A stretch of 64,000 nt of DNA from positions 1,106,001-1,170,000 of the forward strand of contig NZ_CP065425.1 of NCBI RefSeq assembly GCF_016772275.1, read 5' to 3'. This stretch comes from Heyndrickxia vini (GTDB lineage: Bacteria > Bacillota > Bacilli > Bacillales > Bacillaceae_C). The position numbers were made by a program, and so were the translations under genes. Numbering within the stretch: the first letter of the stretch is position 1; the number at the start of each line of letters is the position of its first letter. Positions 52,637 to 62,231 of the stretch are shown here, one piece after another. The notes under the pieces are model-generated. The model searched no databases. It saw nothing but the letters and a program-made list of their open reading frames with translations, and was not told the DNA's origin.

Positions 52637-53758
52637 ATGAAAAAATTACAACTGATACTATTGGACTCGGATTCTCTTTATCTAAAATCCTTTGGTGAGT
52701 ATATTTTGTCCTCGAATTTAAATGCAAAATTCGATGTGAAGTTGTTTTCAAATACGTTAAGTTTCAAGCAACATTTATCTTCCGGCCAAACATATGATGT
52801 GTTGCTTATTCAGCCATCATTGTATGACTCTGGAATCATAGGCAATGAAAAAGGTTTAGTTGTTTTGTTGAAAGAGGAAGAAGCCGCTGAAGAAGGTCCG
52901 CTATTTTCCGTTTTTAAATATCAACCTTTAAATCAGCTCATCTCATCGATTTTGTCAGTCTATTATGAGAACCATTCAAGTCTATCAGGGTATTCAAGAA
53001 ATGGGGGCAAAACAAAGGTCATTTCTATATACTCACCATCCGGTGGTTCAGGAAAATCGACTATTTCTGCAAACATGAGCAGGCAACTCGCATTAAGAGG
53101 GGATAAAGTTTTCTACTTAAACCTAGAATTAATGAATACAACATCGCTTTATTTTCGTTCTCAACAGGATCAACCATCACTGCAAATACTTTATTATTTG
53201 AAAGCAAGACCGAATCAACTATTAGCGAAGGTGGAAGCTCTTAAGAAATATGATCCGGAATCAAAAGTTGATTATTTTGATTTGCCCCCGTGTCCGGATG
53301 AAATGATGGCGATCACAAAAGAAGAAACAAAAAGATTAATTCACGCACTAATTGAAACACAAAGTTATGATTACATTATTATCGATTTAGATAGTGCCAT
53401 CCATGACAGAATAGCTGCAGCATTTGAAGAAAGCAGTCTTATTATCTGGCTGTTAAACAATGATTTGCAAAGCTTCCATAAAACTTCTGCCTATATTGAG
53501 CGAATGAATGAAATCATTGGTACGGATCATGATATCGAGGGAAAATTGGCCTTCATAATGAACCGCTTTAACGGACAATTCCCTGAAGCATATATGAAAT
53601 ACAATCTTCCAATTCAAGGATATCTGTCGAATATTCAAGAGTGGGCTCTTGGAACAGAACCGCAACAACAATACTATCATCCTCTTTTTACACAAGAATT
53701 ACTATCAATTGTAGAAGATATTGTTGTTAGGAATCAGGTGGGTGTGACGATTGATTAG
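52637..53758 (+). CDS. tadZ: TadZ/CpaE-like pilus assembly ATPase
   Basis: 373 aa. N-terminal receiver-like domain (about 1-115, LILLDSDSLYLKSFGEYIL) lacking most phosphorylation residues, then a MinD/ParA-type P-loop domain: SIYSPSGGSGKSTISANMSR (deviant Walker A), YDYIIIDLDSAI (Walker B). TadZ positions the Tad secretion machine at the pole or membrane. First gene of the operon, AGTAGGTGG ribosome site; it overlaps tadA by eight bases. Confidence 0.88.
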   Translation: MKKLQLILLDSDSLYLKSFGEYILSSNLNAKFDVKLFSNTLSFKQHLSSGQTYDVLLIQPSLYDSGIIGNEKGLVVLLKEEEAAEEGPLFSVFKYQPLNQLISSILSVYYENHSSLSGYSRNGGKTKVISIYSPSGGSGKSTISANMSRQLALRGDKVFYLNLELMNTTSLYFRSQQDQPSLQILYYLKARPNQLLAKVEALKKYDPESKVDYFDLPPCPDEMMAITKEETKRLIHALIETQSYDYIIIDLDSAIHDRIAAAFEESSLIIWLLNNDLQSFHKTSAYIERMNEIIGTDHDIEGKLAFIMNRFNGQFPEAYMKYNLPIQGYLSNIQEWALGTEPQQQYYHPLFTQELLSIVEDIVVRNQVGVTID

Positions 53759-55019
53759 TGAAAAAATAGTAAAGGATATTATCCAAAGGCTTAGAGAAAC
53801 GTTAGATTTAATGCATTCCATTCCAAATGAGGAATTACTGGAATATGTCGAAACAGCCGTATTTGAATACGCGCAAAAAAATCGGATAAATTCTGAACAA
53901 ATTCAATGGTTAGTCGAAAGAATTTATCATGCCTTTCGCGGTTATGATGTCATTCAGCCGTTGATCGATGACAAATCAATTACCGAAATTATGGTCAATA
54001 ACCATAAGGAAATTTTCATCGAACGTGATGGAGAAATTTCTCAAGTTCCTATAGAGTTTGAAAGTCAACAAAAGCTAGAGGACATTATTCAAGCAATCGT
54101 CTCAAAAGTGGACCGTGTTGTTAATGAATCCTCACCAATCGTTGACGCAAGACTTCATGATGGATCGCGGGTAAACGTTGTTTTGCCACCTATCGCATTA
54201 AAGGGCCCAGTTATGACGATTCGTAAATTCCCTGAAAAAGCTCTAACGATGGAGGACTTAATCGAGAAAAAGGCAATCACAGAAGAGGTTGCTACATTTT
54301 TACAAGATTTAGTCATAGCGAAATACAATATCTTTATTGGGGGAGGTACCGGTTCTGGGAAAACGACCTTTCTGAACGTGCTTTCCAATTTCATTCCACA
54401 CCAAGAACGGATTATTACGATTGAAGATTCAGCTGAGCTTCAAATTAAAAATGTTCCTAATCTAGTAAGCATGGAAACTAGGAATGCCAATACTGAAGGA
54501 AGAGGTCAAATATCGATTAGGGAACTGATCAAAACATCTCTACGGATGCGTCCGAACCGAATTATCGTAGGGGAGGTACGTGGGGAAGAAGCGTTAGATA
54601 TGCTCCAGGCAATGAATACTGGTCATGATGGTTCATTATCAACAGGCCATGCCAATTCAACGACAGATATGTTAAGCCGTTTGGAAACAATGGTACTAAG
54701 CGGAGCAAGCCTTCCAGTTCAAGTAATCAGGAAGCAGATTAGTTCTGCAATTGATATTATGGTCCATCTAAGTAGATTACGAGACAATTCCCGAAAAGTT
54801 GTCGCGATTAGTGAGTTAACTGGATTAAAAGACGGAGAAATACAGGTGAATCCACTCTATGAATTTATCGAAGAAGGAGAAAGTCCCGAAGGCGAAATCA
54901 TTGGGCGTTTGCTGCCAACGGGGAATCATCTGCAAAGCATCTCAAAGCTTAAACAAGCGGGAATTTATAATGAAGAATATCCGCATGAAAAAAATAATAG
55001 GCTGGTGATGAATGAATGA
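53751..55019 (+). CDS. tadA: TadA/CpaF secretion ATPase
   Basis: 422-aa GspE/VirB11-type hexameric ATPase that powers pilus extension and, in Tad systems, retraction. Walker [19 protein letters not shown], Asp box [11 protein letters not shown], Walker [18 protein letters not shown], His box STGHANST. N-terminal [18 protein letters not shown] is the CpaF-type signature. Start TTG 53751 overlaps the end of tadZ. Intact and of normal length. Confidence 0.94.
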   Translation: MISEKIVKDIIQRLRETLDLMHSIPNEELLEYVETAVFEYAQKNRINSEQIQWLVERIYHAFRGYDVIQPLIDDKSITEIMVNNHKEIFIERDGEISQVPIEFESQQKLEDIIQAIVSKVDRVVNESSPIVDARLHDGSRVNVVLPPIALKGPVMTIRKFPEKALTMEDLIEKKAITEEVATFLQDLVIAKYNIFIGGGTGSGKTTFLNVLSNFIPHQERIITIEDSAELQIKNVPNLVSMETRNANTEGRGQISIRELIKTSLRMRPNRIIVGEVRGEEALDMLQAMNTGHDGSLSTGHANSTTDMLSRLETMVLSGASLPVQVIRKQISSAIDIMVHLSRLRDNSRKVVAISELTGLKDGEIQVNPLYEFIEEGESPEGEIIGRLLPTGNHLQSISKLKQAGIYNEEYPHEKNNRLVMNE

Positions 55020-55960
55020 ACGGGGATTCCTTGATTCTTTTATTACTTCCAATTATTTTCGGCGCTTACTTTTTATTGAAGCATCGAAAAAAGAAGAAAG
55101 ACATGACGGCGATAGAAGAGGATGGAAAAAAAGCGGATCAAGGTCCATCTTTAGTGCAAATTGCTGTTGAAAAAAAACAAGAAGCCAATCGGAATCGATA
55201 TCGAAAAGTCGAAGGGCATTTAATCGATTACTCAAAATATCACCTAAGCACAAAAGAGTATTTGTTTTATTCATTAAGTGCCATGATTGTTCTTTTCTTA
55301 ATCGGAATTCTATTCTATGAAAATATTTTTATCGCATTAATTGTAGCAGCATTAGGATTATTATTTCCGAAAATGCAAAGGAAGAAACTTCTTAGAAAAA
55401 GAAAAGAAAAACTTTCTGTTCAATTTAAAGAAGCAATCGCATCACTGTCCTCTTCTTTAGCTGCAGGGAGATCAATCGAAAACAGCTTTAAAGAGGTAGT
55501 AAATGATTTAAAACTGTTATATCCGGATCCAAATACTTACATTATTCGAGAATTTGAAATTATTAATCGTCGTATTGAAAATGGTGAAACGATTGAAAGG
55601 GCGATTGAAGATTTTGCCCTGCGGTCAGATATAGAGGATATTATGAACTTTTCAGATGTCTTTATTACATGTAAACGAACAGGTGGAAACTTAGTGGAAG
55701 TGATTCGTCGAACTGCGGATGTTATTAGTGAAAAAATTGATATCCAGCAGGAAGTTCAAGTAATGGTTGCCCAGAAAAAATTTGAATCGCGAATTTTATC
55801 AGTTATGCCAATTGGAATGATTGCCCTATTAAAATACAGTTCAGGAGATTACCTGGCTCCCCTGTATAAGAATTTAGGTCCAGTTATAATGACCTTTTGC
55901 TTAGGTTTGCTTGGCTTCTCCTACTGGTTAAGTCAACGAATTATGAATATTAAGGTGTGA
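55016..55960 (+). CDS. tadB: TadB inner-membrane platform protein
   Basis: 314 aa. Membrane helices at the N-terminus, near residues 80-115 (YSLSAMIVLFLIGILFYENI then FIALIVAALGLLFP) and C-terminus; a cytoplasmic GspF domain lies between, with FKEAIASLSSSLAAGRSIEN and IENGETIERAIEDFALRSDI. It forms the platform with TadC that the TadA ATPase rotates against. Joined to tadA by an ATGA overlap. Confidence 0.9.
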   Translation: MNGDSLILLLLPIIFGAYFLLKHRKKKKDMTAIEEDGKKADQGPSLVQIAVEKKQEANRNRYRKVEGHLIDYSKYHLSTKEYLFYSLSAMIVLFLIGILFYENIFIALIVAALGLLFPKMQRKKLLRKRKEKLSVQFKEAIASLSSSLAAGRSIENSFKEVVNDLKLLYPDPNTYIIREFEIINRRIENGETIERAIEDFALRSDIEDIMNFSDVFITCKRTGGNLVEVIRRTADVISEKIDIQQEVQVMVAQKKFESRILSVMPIGMIALLKYSSGDYLAPLYKNLGPVIMTFCLGLLGFSYWLSQRIMNIKV

Positions 55961-56829
55961 TGCACTTGGTGATTTATGGATTATTTACATTCGTACTTAT
56001 CGCTATCTATTTTACTTTTTCAGTTGCAGCGAGAAATAAATATGACCTTATTTTAGAAGAATTTAAGGGTGAGTACCCACTTATGTTTATGGCACCGGTC
56101 TCCATGCATATTTTAACAAAGTTTCGAATCATGGAGCGCTTTCATACGCAAGCAGCTAATATACAACAAAAAATGATTAGTCTTCATGGAAGCAGAGAAG
56201 CATTCAAGCATACAAGAATGTTTATTGTGCAACTTGTATCGATTATTCTTATCTGTTTGCTTGGTTCGTTTTTACTCGCTCTGCTCACTGGGGATCATCT
56301 ATTATTTGCAGTCGGAATGTTCTTTACCATTCTCCTTCCCGCGTTTCTAATTAATCAGCTATCCAATAAAGAGAAGGAACGCAAGCATAAAATATTGCTG
56401 GAATTACCTGAGTTTGTTAATAAAATTATCCTACTCGTAAATGCAGGAGAAACGGTGCAACAAGCATTCATTCGTTGTGTGGAGATGAAAGAGAACAATC
56501 TTGAATCACCCTTATATCATGAGTTAACAGAAACGGTTAACCGTTTAACAAGTAATGAACCCTTTCCACATGTATTAAATGAATTAAGTAAAAAATGTGC
56601 CATACAGGAAGTAGCTATATTTACCACAACCGTTTTGCTTAATTATCGTAAAGGGGGTCAGGATTTAATTCTATCCTTGCGCGAGCTATCACACGACTTA
56701 TGGGAAAAAAGAAAGAATATCTCAAAAACGAAAGGGGAAGAAGCATCTTCTAAATTAGTATTCCCCTTAATCTTAATCTTTGTGGCAGTTATGATTATTG
56801 TTGGTTATCCGGCAATAAGCATTATGTAA
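55960..56829 (+). CDS. tadC: TadC inner-membrane platform protein
   Basis: About 289 aa, GspF-domain protein paired with TadB. Hydrophobic segments at the N-terminus, around residues 90-130 (IILICLLGSFLLALLTGDHL and LFAVGMFFTILLPAFLI) and at the C-terminus; cytoplasmic LPEFVNKIILLVNAGETVQQ is the GspF signature. Possible starts are GTG 55957, ATG 55960 and TTG 55966; the last is best spaced (eight bases) from AAGGTG. Confidence 0.88.
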   Translation: MHLVIYGLFTFVLIAIYFTFSVAARNKYDLILEEFKGEYPLMFMAPVSMHILTKFRIMERFHTQAANIQQKMISLHGSREAFKHTRMFIVQLVSIILICLLGSFLLALLTGDHLLFAVGMFFTILLPAFLINQLSNKEKERKHKILLELPEFVNKIILLVNAGETVQQAFIRCVEMKENNLESPLYHELTETVNRLTSNEPFPHVLNELSKKCAIQEVAIFTTTVLLNYRKGGQDLILSLRELSHDLWEKRKNISKTKGEEASSKLVFPLILIFVAVMIIVGYPAISIM

Positions 56830-56864
56830 ATATAAATAGAATGATTGAATTGGAGGATATTAGG

Positions 56865-57062
56865 ATGAAAAAATTGACGAATTGGTTTAAAGCATTTTGG
56901 AAGGATGAAGAAGGTCTGCAAACACTTGAAATCATGCTTATTATTGCCGTAATTGTTGTTATTGCGTTGGCATTTAGAGACAAAATTACAACTTGGGTTA
57001 AAAGTTTATTAGATTTTGGAGATAGCAAAGTAGGTCAATTCCAAACTGATTCAGGAAAATAG
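56865..57062 (+). CDS. Flp-type major pilin
   Basis: 65-aa type IVb prepilin. Leader MKKLTNWFKAFWKDEEG, then LQTLEIMLIIAVIVVIALAF: cleavage after Gly would leave Glu at mature position 5, as required for prepilin peptidases and pilus assembly. The hydrophobic segment is followed by a short polar tail, giving a Flp1-like pilin. Start ATG 56865 after TGGAGGATATTAGG. No prepilin peptidase gene is present in the window. Confidence 0.87.
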   Translation: MKKLTNWFKAFWKDEEGLQTLEIMLIIAVIVVIALAFRDKITTWVKSLLDFGDSKVGQFQTDSGK

Positions 57063-57073
57063 GAGTGTCATTC

Positions 57074-57697
57074 ATGAAGAAGAAAGTATTTTCCTTTCTT
57101 AAAAATGACAAAGGAAGCTTCACAATCGAAGCATCGATGCTTTTTCCGATGCTTCTTATTATCACCTTATGCTTGATTTTTTTCAGTCTCGTGATTTATT
57201 ACAAATCTATCCTGCAATTTGAAGCCAATCGAATTGCCGATCAAGTTTCCTTTACATGGAATAATAGTTCGAAGGATTTAGAAACAGGAGCCTTTGACAC
57301 GTATACAACTGATTTAGATGATGGACTTTACTGGCGTCTAACAGGAAATGAATTTTTCACACAATTTGGTCTTCCATCCTTCTCAGATGGATTAGTTGGG
57401 AAAAAGACAAATCATAGCATAATTGATAAAATTCCAGGACCAATCGATGGGGATATCAAATTCAAAAATGGCCTTGTAGGCAGTGAGATTATTGTTAATC
57501 TGAATCAGCCGCTACATTTACCTGGTTATGTTACCAATCTATTTAAAATGGATGTAATGGAAGCGAAGGCAACGCGATCCATTTCCGAGCCGCCGGAATT
57601 CATTCGGAATACTGACTTTGTTATTTATTTTTTTAAAGAGGCAAAGCAGTATGGAGGTTATATTAAGCAATTTAAAAATAAAGGAAAGAAAAAATAA
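57074..57697 (+). CDS. TadE-like minor pseudopilin
   Basis: 207 aa. Leader ends KNDKG followed by SFTIEASMLFPMLLIITLCL, again with Glu at position 5 after the Gly, then a 150-residue extracellular domain with no cysteines. TadE proteins are processed by the prepilin peptidase and needed for Flp pilus assembly. Start ATG 57074 lies eight bases after AGGAG. Confidence 0.85.
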   Translation: MKKKVFSFLKNDKGSFTIEASMLFPMLLIITLCLIFFSLVIYYKSILQFEANRIADQVSFTWNNSSKDLETGAFDTYTTDLDDGLYWRLTGNEFFTQFGLPSFSDGLVGKKTNHSIIDKIPGPIDGDIKFKNGLVGSEIIVNLNQPLHLPGYVTNLFKMDVMEAKATRSISEPPEFIRNTDFVIYFFKEAKQYGGYIKQFKNKGKKK

Positions 57698-57735
57698 GTT
57701 GAGTGTACTTTCAATAATAGAAAGGAGGAGATTAG

Positions 57736-59931
57736 ATGAAGTGGATGAAAAAATTGTTTCATAGATTTATTATCGATGAAAATGGAGCAGTCACCATTTA
57801 TGCAATTGTCATTACTCTTCTCCTTTTTATTTTCAATGCTGTCTTAATCGACTTTATTCGCATTATGGTTGCTGAACGCGACACAGATAAAGCGGCAAAG
57901 GCAGCCGTTCGATCAGTTATGTCCGCCTATAATAAAGATGTTAAAGCATATGGTCTATTTGGTTTAAATGGCGAGAATGCAAATGATGAATTCAAAAAGG
58001 TACTCGATGAAAATTTAAAGCAAGAAGGCGATTATTTTCGATTTGTCGATACAAAGCCTGAAGAGTCAAAAGTTGTACTTAATGACAATCGGATGCTTTC
58101 TAACAAAACAACATTTGAATACCAAGTTCTTGAAGAAATGAAATACATAGCACCGATGGAAATCGGAAAATCCATTATTGAAGGGTTTTTAGCTGTATCA
58201 GAAGCGATGGAACAAGCATCAACCTATGCTGATATCGCAACAAGCATTCAGGATGATGTCGATAAACGGGAAGATTTGCTTGATAAAGTGAAATCAAAGT
58301 TAGAAATTGCAAAACAAAGAAATGATGAATTAAAGAAAATTGTTCAGGATCCACCAAGCTCAGATGGAAAGTTCCCCATCGTAAGAAATATGAAAGATAT
58401 GCTAAAACATCTTAATAAATATAAAGAAATTAAAGAGCGTGAGGGTGACGATGAATCTGATAAGGATGATGATTCCGATAAGGAGGATGATGAAAAAGAA
58501 AAAAGAAAGCAAGATCAAAAAGATGCAAGAACCTATGAGAAACGAGTCAAAGAATTAGTAGAAACCTTTGAATTAAAATCAAATGCAATAAGGGAAGAGC
58601 TAAAAGAAGCAAAAGAGCTTCTTGAACAAGCTGAGGAATTAAATAAAACAGTAAAAAAGACAATTGATGACAAAAGGAAAGAAAATCAAGAAAATTATTC
58701 AAATGCCAATGAAGCGGCGAATATGAGAGAAAATGATCGTGGCAATGCAAATGGAGCCTTAAATAATATTGAAGAAGCGAATAAAAAACTAGATGATTAT
58801 GTCATTGATGATGAGTTTTTCAACAAGCTGAAACGAAAAATTAATTTAGCGATTGATGAAGTGGAAACAAGAAATAATACGAATTTAGCAGGCTACATTA
58901 ACCAACTAAAGGAAAAGGTTAATGGAAGTGGGCTTTACCAAGACACTTACGGCGTAGCATCTATTGCGGATAAACTTAGAGTCCATCATAATTTGCTAAC
59001 CGACTTGTTAGAAGATGCCCTTGCAATTATTTCAGGTGACCGTCCCAAAATTAAAGATGAAGAAGTCGAACAAAAAGAAGAAGAAGCAGAAGAAAACTTG
59101 GATAAAGTAAATGAGGAGCTAGACAAAGCACTCGAAGAAGCCGAAAAATACAGCAAGGATAATGAGCTTCTCCAAGAGATTGCTAACTTAGTAGCCAAAT
59201 ATAAAGGATCTATCGAAAATAGCAAAAATGAATTTAATCGGGAAGACCCGGATAAAGTAGCTAAAGATGCCATGAGCTTCGTTGACAAAGTCTTTAATGC
59301 ACTAGGTGATGCTCTTATCAACTCAAGAGACAAAGCCTATCTCAACGAATACATTCTAACCAAGTTTAAAAGCCATGATTTCTCAGTAAAAGGTGCAGAC
59401 GGCATGTCCCTTGACAATAACCAAGTCGAATACATCATGTATGGACTAAACTCCACCGGTGCCAACTTCTCCGCTGCTATGACCGAACTATTCGCCTTCC
59501 GATTTGCGGTGAACTTTGTGGAGGCATTTACACAGCAATCTGTAAGATCATTTGGTCCATATATGTGGGTAGCGGCTTTGGCTTATGCATTGGAACAAAC
59601 TGTTATCAACATAAAACTAATTAATGAAGGAAAACCAATACGGTTTTTCAATAAAATGAATATTTTTACTAGCTATAAAGATTATCTTAGAATCTTTTTA
59701 TTTATGCATCCAGATGGCAATAAAATAGCAAGGACAATGGCCTTAATTGATAACGATACAAGTGCAGATCTTACTACCTTGCCCACTTATATAAGTGGTG
59801 AAGCAACTACATCAGTAAAACTATGGTTTTTACCAGGTGTAACTAAGATGTTAGGAAAAACCGGAATATTAAATGGGAAAGTAAAAGGCAACAGATTTAT
59901 TATCGATAAAAAAGTAGATTATTCATACTAA
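57736..59931 (+). CDS. TadG-like protein with a long coiled coil (DUF5702 type)
   Basis: 731 aa. N-terminal pilin-like anchor ENGAVTIYAIVITLLLFIFN (Tyr instead of Glu at position 5), then a large extracellular part. Residues about 165-500 are highly charged and predicted coiled coil, including an acidic cluster near 240-256 (GDDESDKDDDSDKEDDEKE) and EAEENLDKVNEELDKALEEA. The C-terminal 200 residues are more globular. It resembles the DUF5702 proteins found in Firmicute Tad loci, where they take the TadG position. AAAGGAGGAGATTAG precedes the ATG. Confidence 0.8.
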   Translation: MKWMKKLFHRFIIDENGAVTIYAIVITLLLFIFNAVLIDFIRIMVAERDTDKAAKAAVRSVMSAYNKDVKAYGLFGLNGENANDEFKKVLDENLKQEGDYFRFVDTKPEESKVVLNDNRMLSNKTTFEYQVLEEMKYIAPMEIGKSIIEGFLAVSEAMEQASTYADIATSIQDDVDKREDLLDKVKSKLEIAKQRNDELKKIVQDPPSSDGKFPIVRNMKDMLKHLNKYKEIKEREGDDESDKDDDSDKEDDEKEKRKQDQKDARTYEKRVKELVETFELKSNAIREELKEAKELLEQAEELNKTVKKTIDDKRKENQENYSNANEAANMRENDRGNANGALNNIEEANKKLDDYVIDDEFFNKLKRKINLAIDEVETRNNTNLAGYINQLKEKVNGSGLYQDTYGVASIADKLRVHHNLLTDLLEDALAIISGDRPKIKDEEVEQKEEEAEENLDKVNEELDKALEEAEKYSKDNELLQEIANLVAKYKGSIENSKNEFNREDPDKVAKDAMSFVDKVFNALGDALINSRDKAYLNEYILTKFKSHDFSVKGADGMSLDNNQVEYIMYGLNSTGANFSAAMTELFAFRFAVNFVEAFTQQSVRSFGPYMWVAALAYALEQTVINIKLINEGKPIRFFNKMNIFTSYKDYLRIFLFMHPDGNKIARTMALIDNDTSADLTTLPTYISGEATTSVKLWFLPGVTKMLGKTGILNGKVKGNRFIIDKKVDYSY

Positions 59932-59952
59932 TTACTTGGAGGTTGAAGATAT

Positions 59953-60621
59953 ATGAAGAAAACTATCGCTTTTTTTGCAACTTTGGTTTTATTTGTAGGA
60001 ATTTTATCAGGATGTAATTCTTCAAATAATCAGGGTAGTTCTAGCAATAAAAATAAAAATAATGAGAATACACAAGTAAATAAAGATTCAAATAATGCAA
60101 CAGAACAAGATTCTGGAAATGAAGATAAAGAGAATACAGAAAAAAAGGAAGATAATAGTAAAAATTCTTCTTCCACGGGAAATTTCAAAGATCAGACAGA
60201 TCTAAAAATTGGTGACACGGGAAAATTAGAAAGCACCTTAGGAAAATATGAAATAACAGTAAAGTCTATAAAACTTAAAAATGAAATAGGAGGAGAAGTA
60301 TCACAAATAGATCACTTATTTTTAACAGAAATTACTATAAAAAATATTGGCGATCAACCAATCGATGCTGCTGAAACAATTGGTCTGTTAGAATTAACAG
60401 ATGATTTAGAAGGTTCTGGTTCACCGAATGATTCTGATTTTTATAAAGTAAGTAAGCCATTTTCTGGGGAAATAAAGCCAGGTCAGACTATGACGGGAGA
60501 AGCAGTTTTTCAAGGATTAGATTCCAAAACCTATTATATTCGAGTAACTCCCGGATTAATTGCTGCAAGTGCTGTTAAAAATAAAGCGATTTGGACATTC
60601 AAAAAAAGTGAAGCTGAATAA
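59953..60621 (+). CDS. Lipoprotein paralog 1 of the Tad-linked array (DUF4352-like)
   Basis: 222-aa lipoprotein: signal with lipobox LSGC (Cys22), a Lys/Asn/Ser/Glu-rich flexible linker to about residue 75, then one Ig-like beta-sandwich beginning FKDQTDLKIGDTGKLESTLG and containing LFLTEITIKNIGDQPIDA and ending AIWTFKKSEAE. The fold resembles DUF4352. First of five tandem paralogs located in the Tad operon, 21 bases after the TadG-like gene. Role at the cell surface, perhaps pilus-associated, is inferred from position. Confidence 0.8.
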   Translation: MKKTIAFFATLVLFVGILSGCNSSNNQGSSSNKNKNNENTQVNKDSNNATEQDSGNEDKENTEKKEDNSKNSSSTGNFKDQTDLKIGDTGKLESTLGKYEITVKSIKLKNEIGGEVSQIDHLFLTEITIKNIGDQPIDAAETIGLLELTDDLEGSGSPNDSDFYKVSKPFSGEIKPGQTMTGEAVFQGLDSKTYYIRVTPGLIAASAVKNKAIWTFKKSEAE

Positions 60622-60635
60622 AAGTAAGAATTTTC

Positions 60636-60719
60636 TTCTGTCTGGCAGTGAAATCTGTCAGACAGAAAGTGTTAATTCATCTAGTAAAATGAACGTCTTC
60701 GTTTTCCTAGATGAATTAA
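60636..60719 (+). repeat. Double hairpin between lipoprotein genes 1 and 2
   Basis: Hairpin 1, TTCTGTCTG...CAGACAGAA (60636-60667), and hairpin 2, TTAATTCATCTAG...CTAGATGAATTAA (60672-60719), lie between the stop codon and the next ribosome site. A nearly identical block recurs at 62120-62203. No T run follows. Confidence 0.8.
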
Positions 60720-60747
60720 GACTAATCTTGGAGGGGTGGAGTATATA

Positions 60748-61407
60748 ATGAGAAAACTCATGTGTTTTATTGGTACCATAATTGTATGTTTTAGTATATT
60801 AACAGCTTGTCAATCCACAGATGACAACAAAAAGGCAAGTGCTAAAAATAATGATAAAACTTCCCAAATAAAAGTAAATGATACAAATAAGCAATCAACG
60901 GATAATGAACAAAAAAGTAAATCGGATTTGGAGGGGAAAAATGGTGAAAGTGTTCCTTCTTCAGGAGATTTCAAAGACCAAACAGATTTAAAACTTGGGG
61001 ATACAGGTCAAGTAGAAAGTACGGTTGGAAAGTATGAAATAACCATTCATTCCGTAAAAATGATAGATGAAATAGATGGGCAATCACCGAGTCTTGATCA
61101 TTTTTTTGTTGTTGAAGTAACAGTTAAAAACATTGGAAACAAGCCAATAGATGCAATAGAACCAATTAAAACTTTAGAGTTGACCAGTAATCCGGACGGT
61201 GGAGGCAATGGTGATGATTCCTCGTTTTATAAAAGTATTAATGCCCTAACGGGAGTAATTGAACCTGGAAAATCAGTCTCTGGAGAAGCTGTTTTCCAAG
61301 AAATGGACGCAAAAACATATTATCTTAGAACTAATGTTGGCTTGATTGCCGCTAAAGCTGTAAAAAACAAAACAACTTGGACGTTTGAAAAAAGTGAAGC
61401 TAAATAA
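60748..61407 (+). CDS. Lipoprotein paralog 2 (DUF4352-like)
   Basis: 219 aa. Lipobox LTAC after MRKLMCFIGTIIVCFSI; linker to about residue 75; the domain begins FKDQTDLKLGDTGQVESTVG and ends TTWTFEKSEAK. Start ATG 60748 follows GGAGGGGTGGAGTATATA, a leader shared with paralogs 3 and 4. It reads INGNKP-like NIGNKPIDAIEP, intermediate between paralogs 1 and 3. Confidence 0.8.
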   Translation: MRKLMCFIGTIIVCFSILTACQSTDDNKKASAKNNDKTSQIKVNDTNKQSTDNEQKSKSDLEGKNGESVPSSGDFKDQTDLKLGDTGQVESTVGKYEITIHSVKMIDEIDGQSPSLDHFFVVEVTVKNIGNKPIDAIEPIKTLELTSNPDGGGNGDDSSFYKSINALTGVIEPGKSVSGEAVFQEMDAKTYYLRTNVGLIAAKAVKNKTTWTFEKSEAK

Positions 61408-61449
61408 AATTAAGTGATTTCATGCAATCTTGGATGGGTGGAGTATAAA

Positions 61450-62100
61450 ATGAAAAAAATCATATGTTTTGTTATAGCTATGATCGCATGTTTCAGTATT
61501 TTATCAGCATGCCAATCTTCTGATAACAACAAAAAGACAAGTGATAAAAATAATGATAAAACTTCGATAATTAAGGAAAATGATTCAAATAAACAATCAT
61601 CTAATACTGAAGAAGGAAGTAAACCAGAAGATAATAGCAAAAATTCTTCTACCACGGGAAATTTCAAAGATCAGACAAATCTAAAAATAGGTGATACTGG
61701 CAAGGCAGAAAGTACAGTTGGAAAATATGAAATAACCATTCATTCGGTAGAAATGAAAGATGAAATTGAAGGCCAAGCACCGATGTTTGATCATCTATTT
61801 ATAGCAGAAATCACTGTTAAGAATATTGGGGATCAACCTATTGACGCAATTGAACCGATAAAAACTTTAGAATTTTCAAGCGAAGAGAATGGCAGTGGAA
61901 CAGAGGATTATTCTAGTTACTTTAACAGTATAAAAACTTTCTCCGGAAAGTTACAACCAGGTGAGTCACTTAAAGGGGAAGCTGTTTTTGATGGAGCGGA
62001 TTCGAAAAAATACTATATAAGAACAAATGTCGGCCTTGTTTCTTCCAAAGCCGTAAAAAACAAAACGACATGGACGTTTGAAAAAAGTGAAGCCAAATAA
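61450..62100 (+). CDS. Lipoprotein paralog 3 (DUF4352-like)
   Basis: 216 aa. Lipobox LSAC, followed by QSSDNNKKTSDKNNDKTS. The domain includes GQAPMFDHLFIAEITVKNIG and ends TTWTFEKSEAK. It follows paralog 2 by only 42 bases without the double hairpin found at other junctions, consistent with a recent internal duplication. Its N-terminal half is nearly identical to that of paralog 4. Confidence 0.8.
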   Translation: MKKIICFVIAMIACFSILSACQSSDNNKKTSDKNNDKTSIIKENDSNKQSSNTEEGSKPEDNSKNSSTTGNFKDQTNLKIGDTGKAESTVGKYEITIHSVEMKDEIEGQAPMFDHLFIAEITVKNIGDQPIDAIEPIKTLEFSSEENGSGTEDYSSYFNSIKTFSGKLQPGESLKGEAVFDGADSKKYYIRTNVGLVSSKAVKNKTTWTFEKSEAK

Positions 62101-62119
62101 AATTAGGGGATACCATTCA

Positions 62120-62203
62120 TTCTGTCTAGCAGTAAAAACTGTTAGACAGAAAGTGTTAATTCATCTAGTAAAATGAACGTCTTCGTTTTACTAGATGAAT
62201 TAA
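62120..62203 (+). repeat. Double hairpin between lipoprotein genes 3 and 4
   Basis: TTCTGTCTA...TAGACAGAA (62120-62151) and TTAATTCATCTAGTAAAA...TTTTACTAGATGAATTAA (62156-62203, an 18-bp perfect stem). Same block as at 60636-60719, including the ribosome-site leader that follows. Confidence 0.85.
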
Positions 62204-62231
62204 GACCAATCTTGGAGGTGTGGAGTATATA

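Noticed and set aside
58986-59333. Ser-rich gene on the minus strand
   Set aside because: Antisense of the acidic coiled coil of the TadG-like gene; Ser/Leu-rich only because of Glu/Lys codons on the other strand.
60636-60719. Intrinsic terminators between lipoprotein genes
   Set aside because: The stems are strong but lack the following T run and are followed at once by ribosome sites of the next gene.
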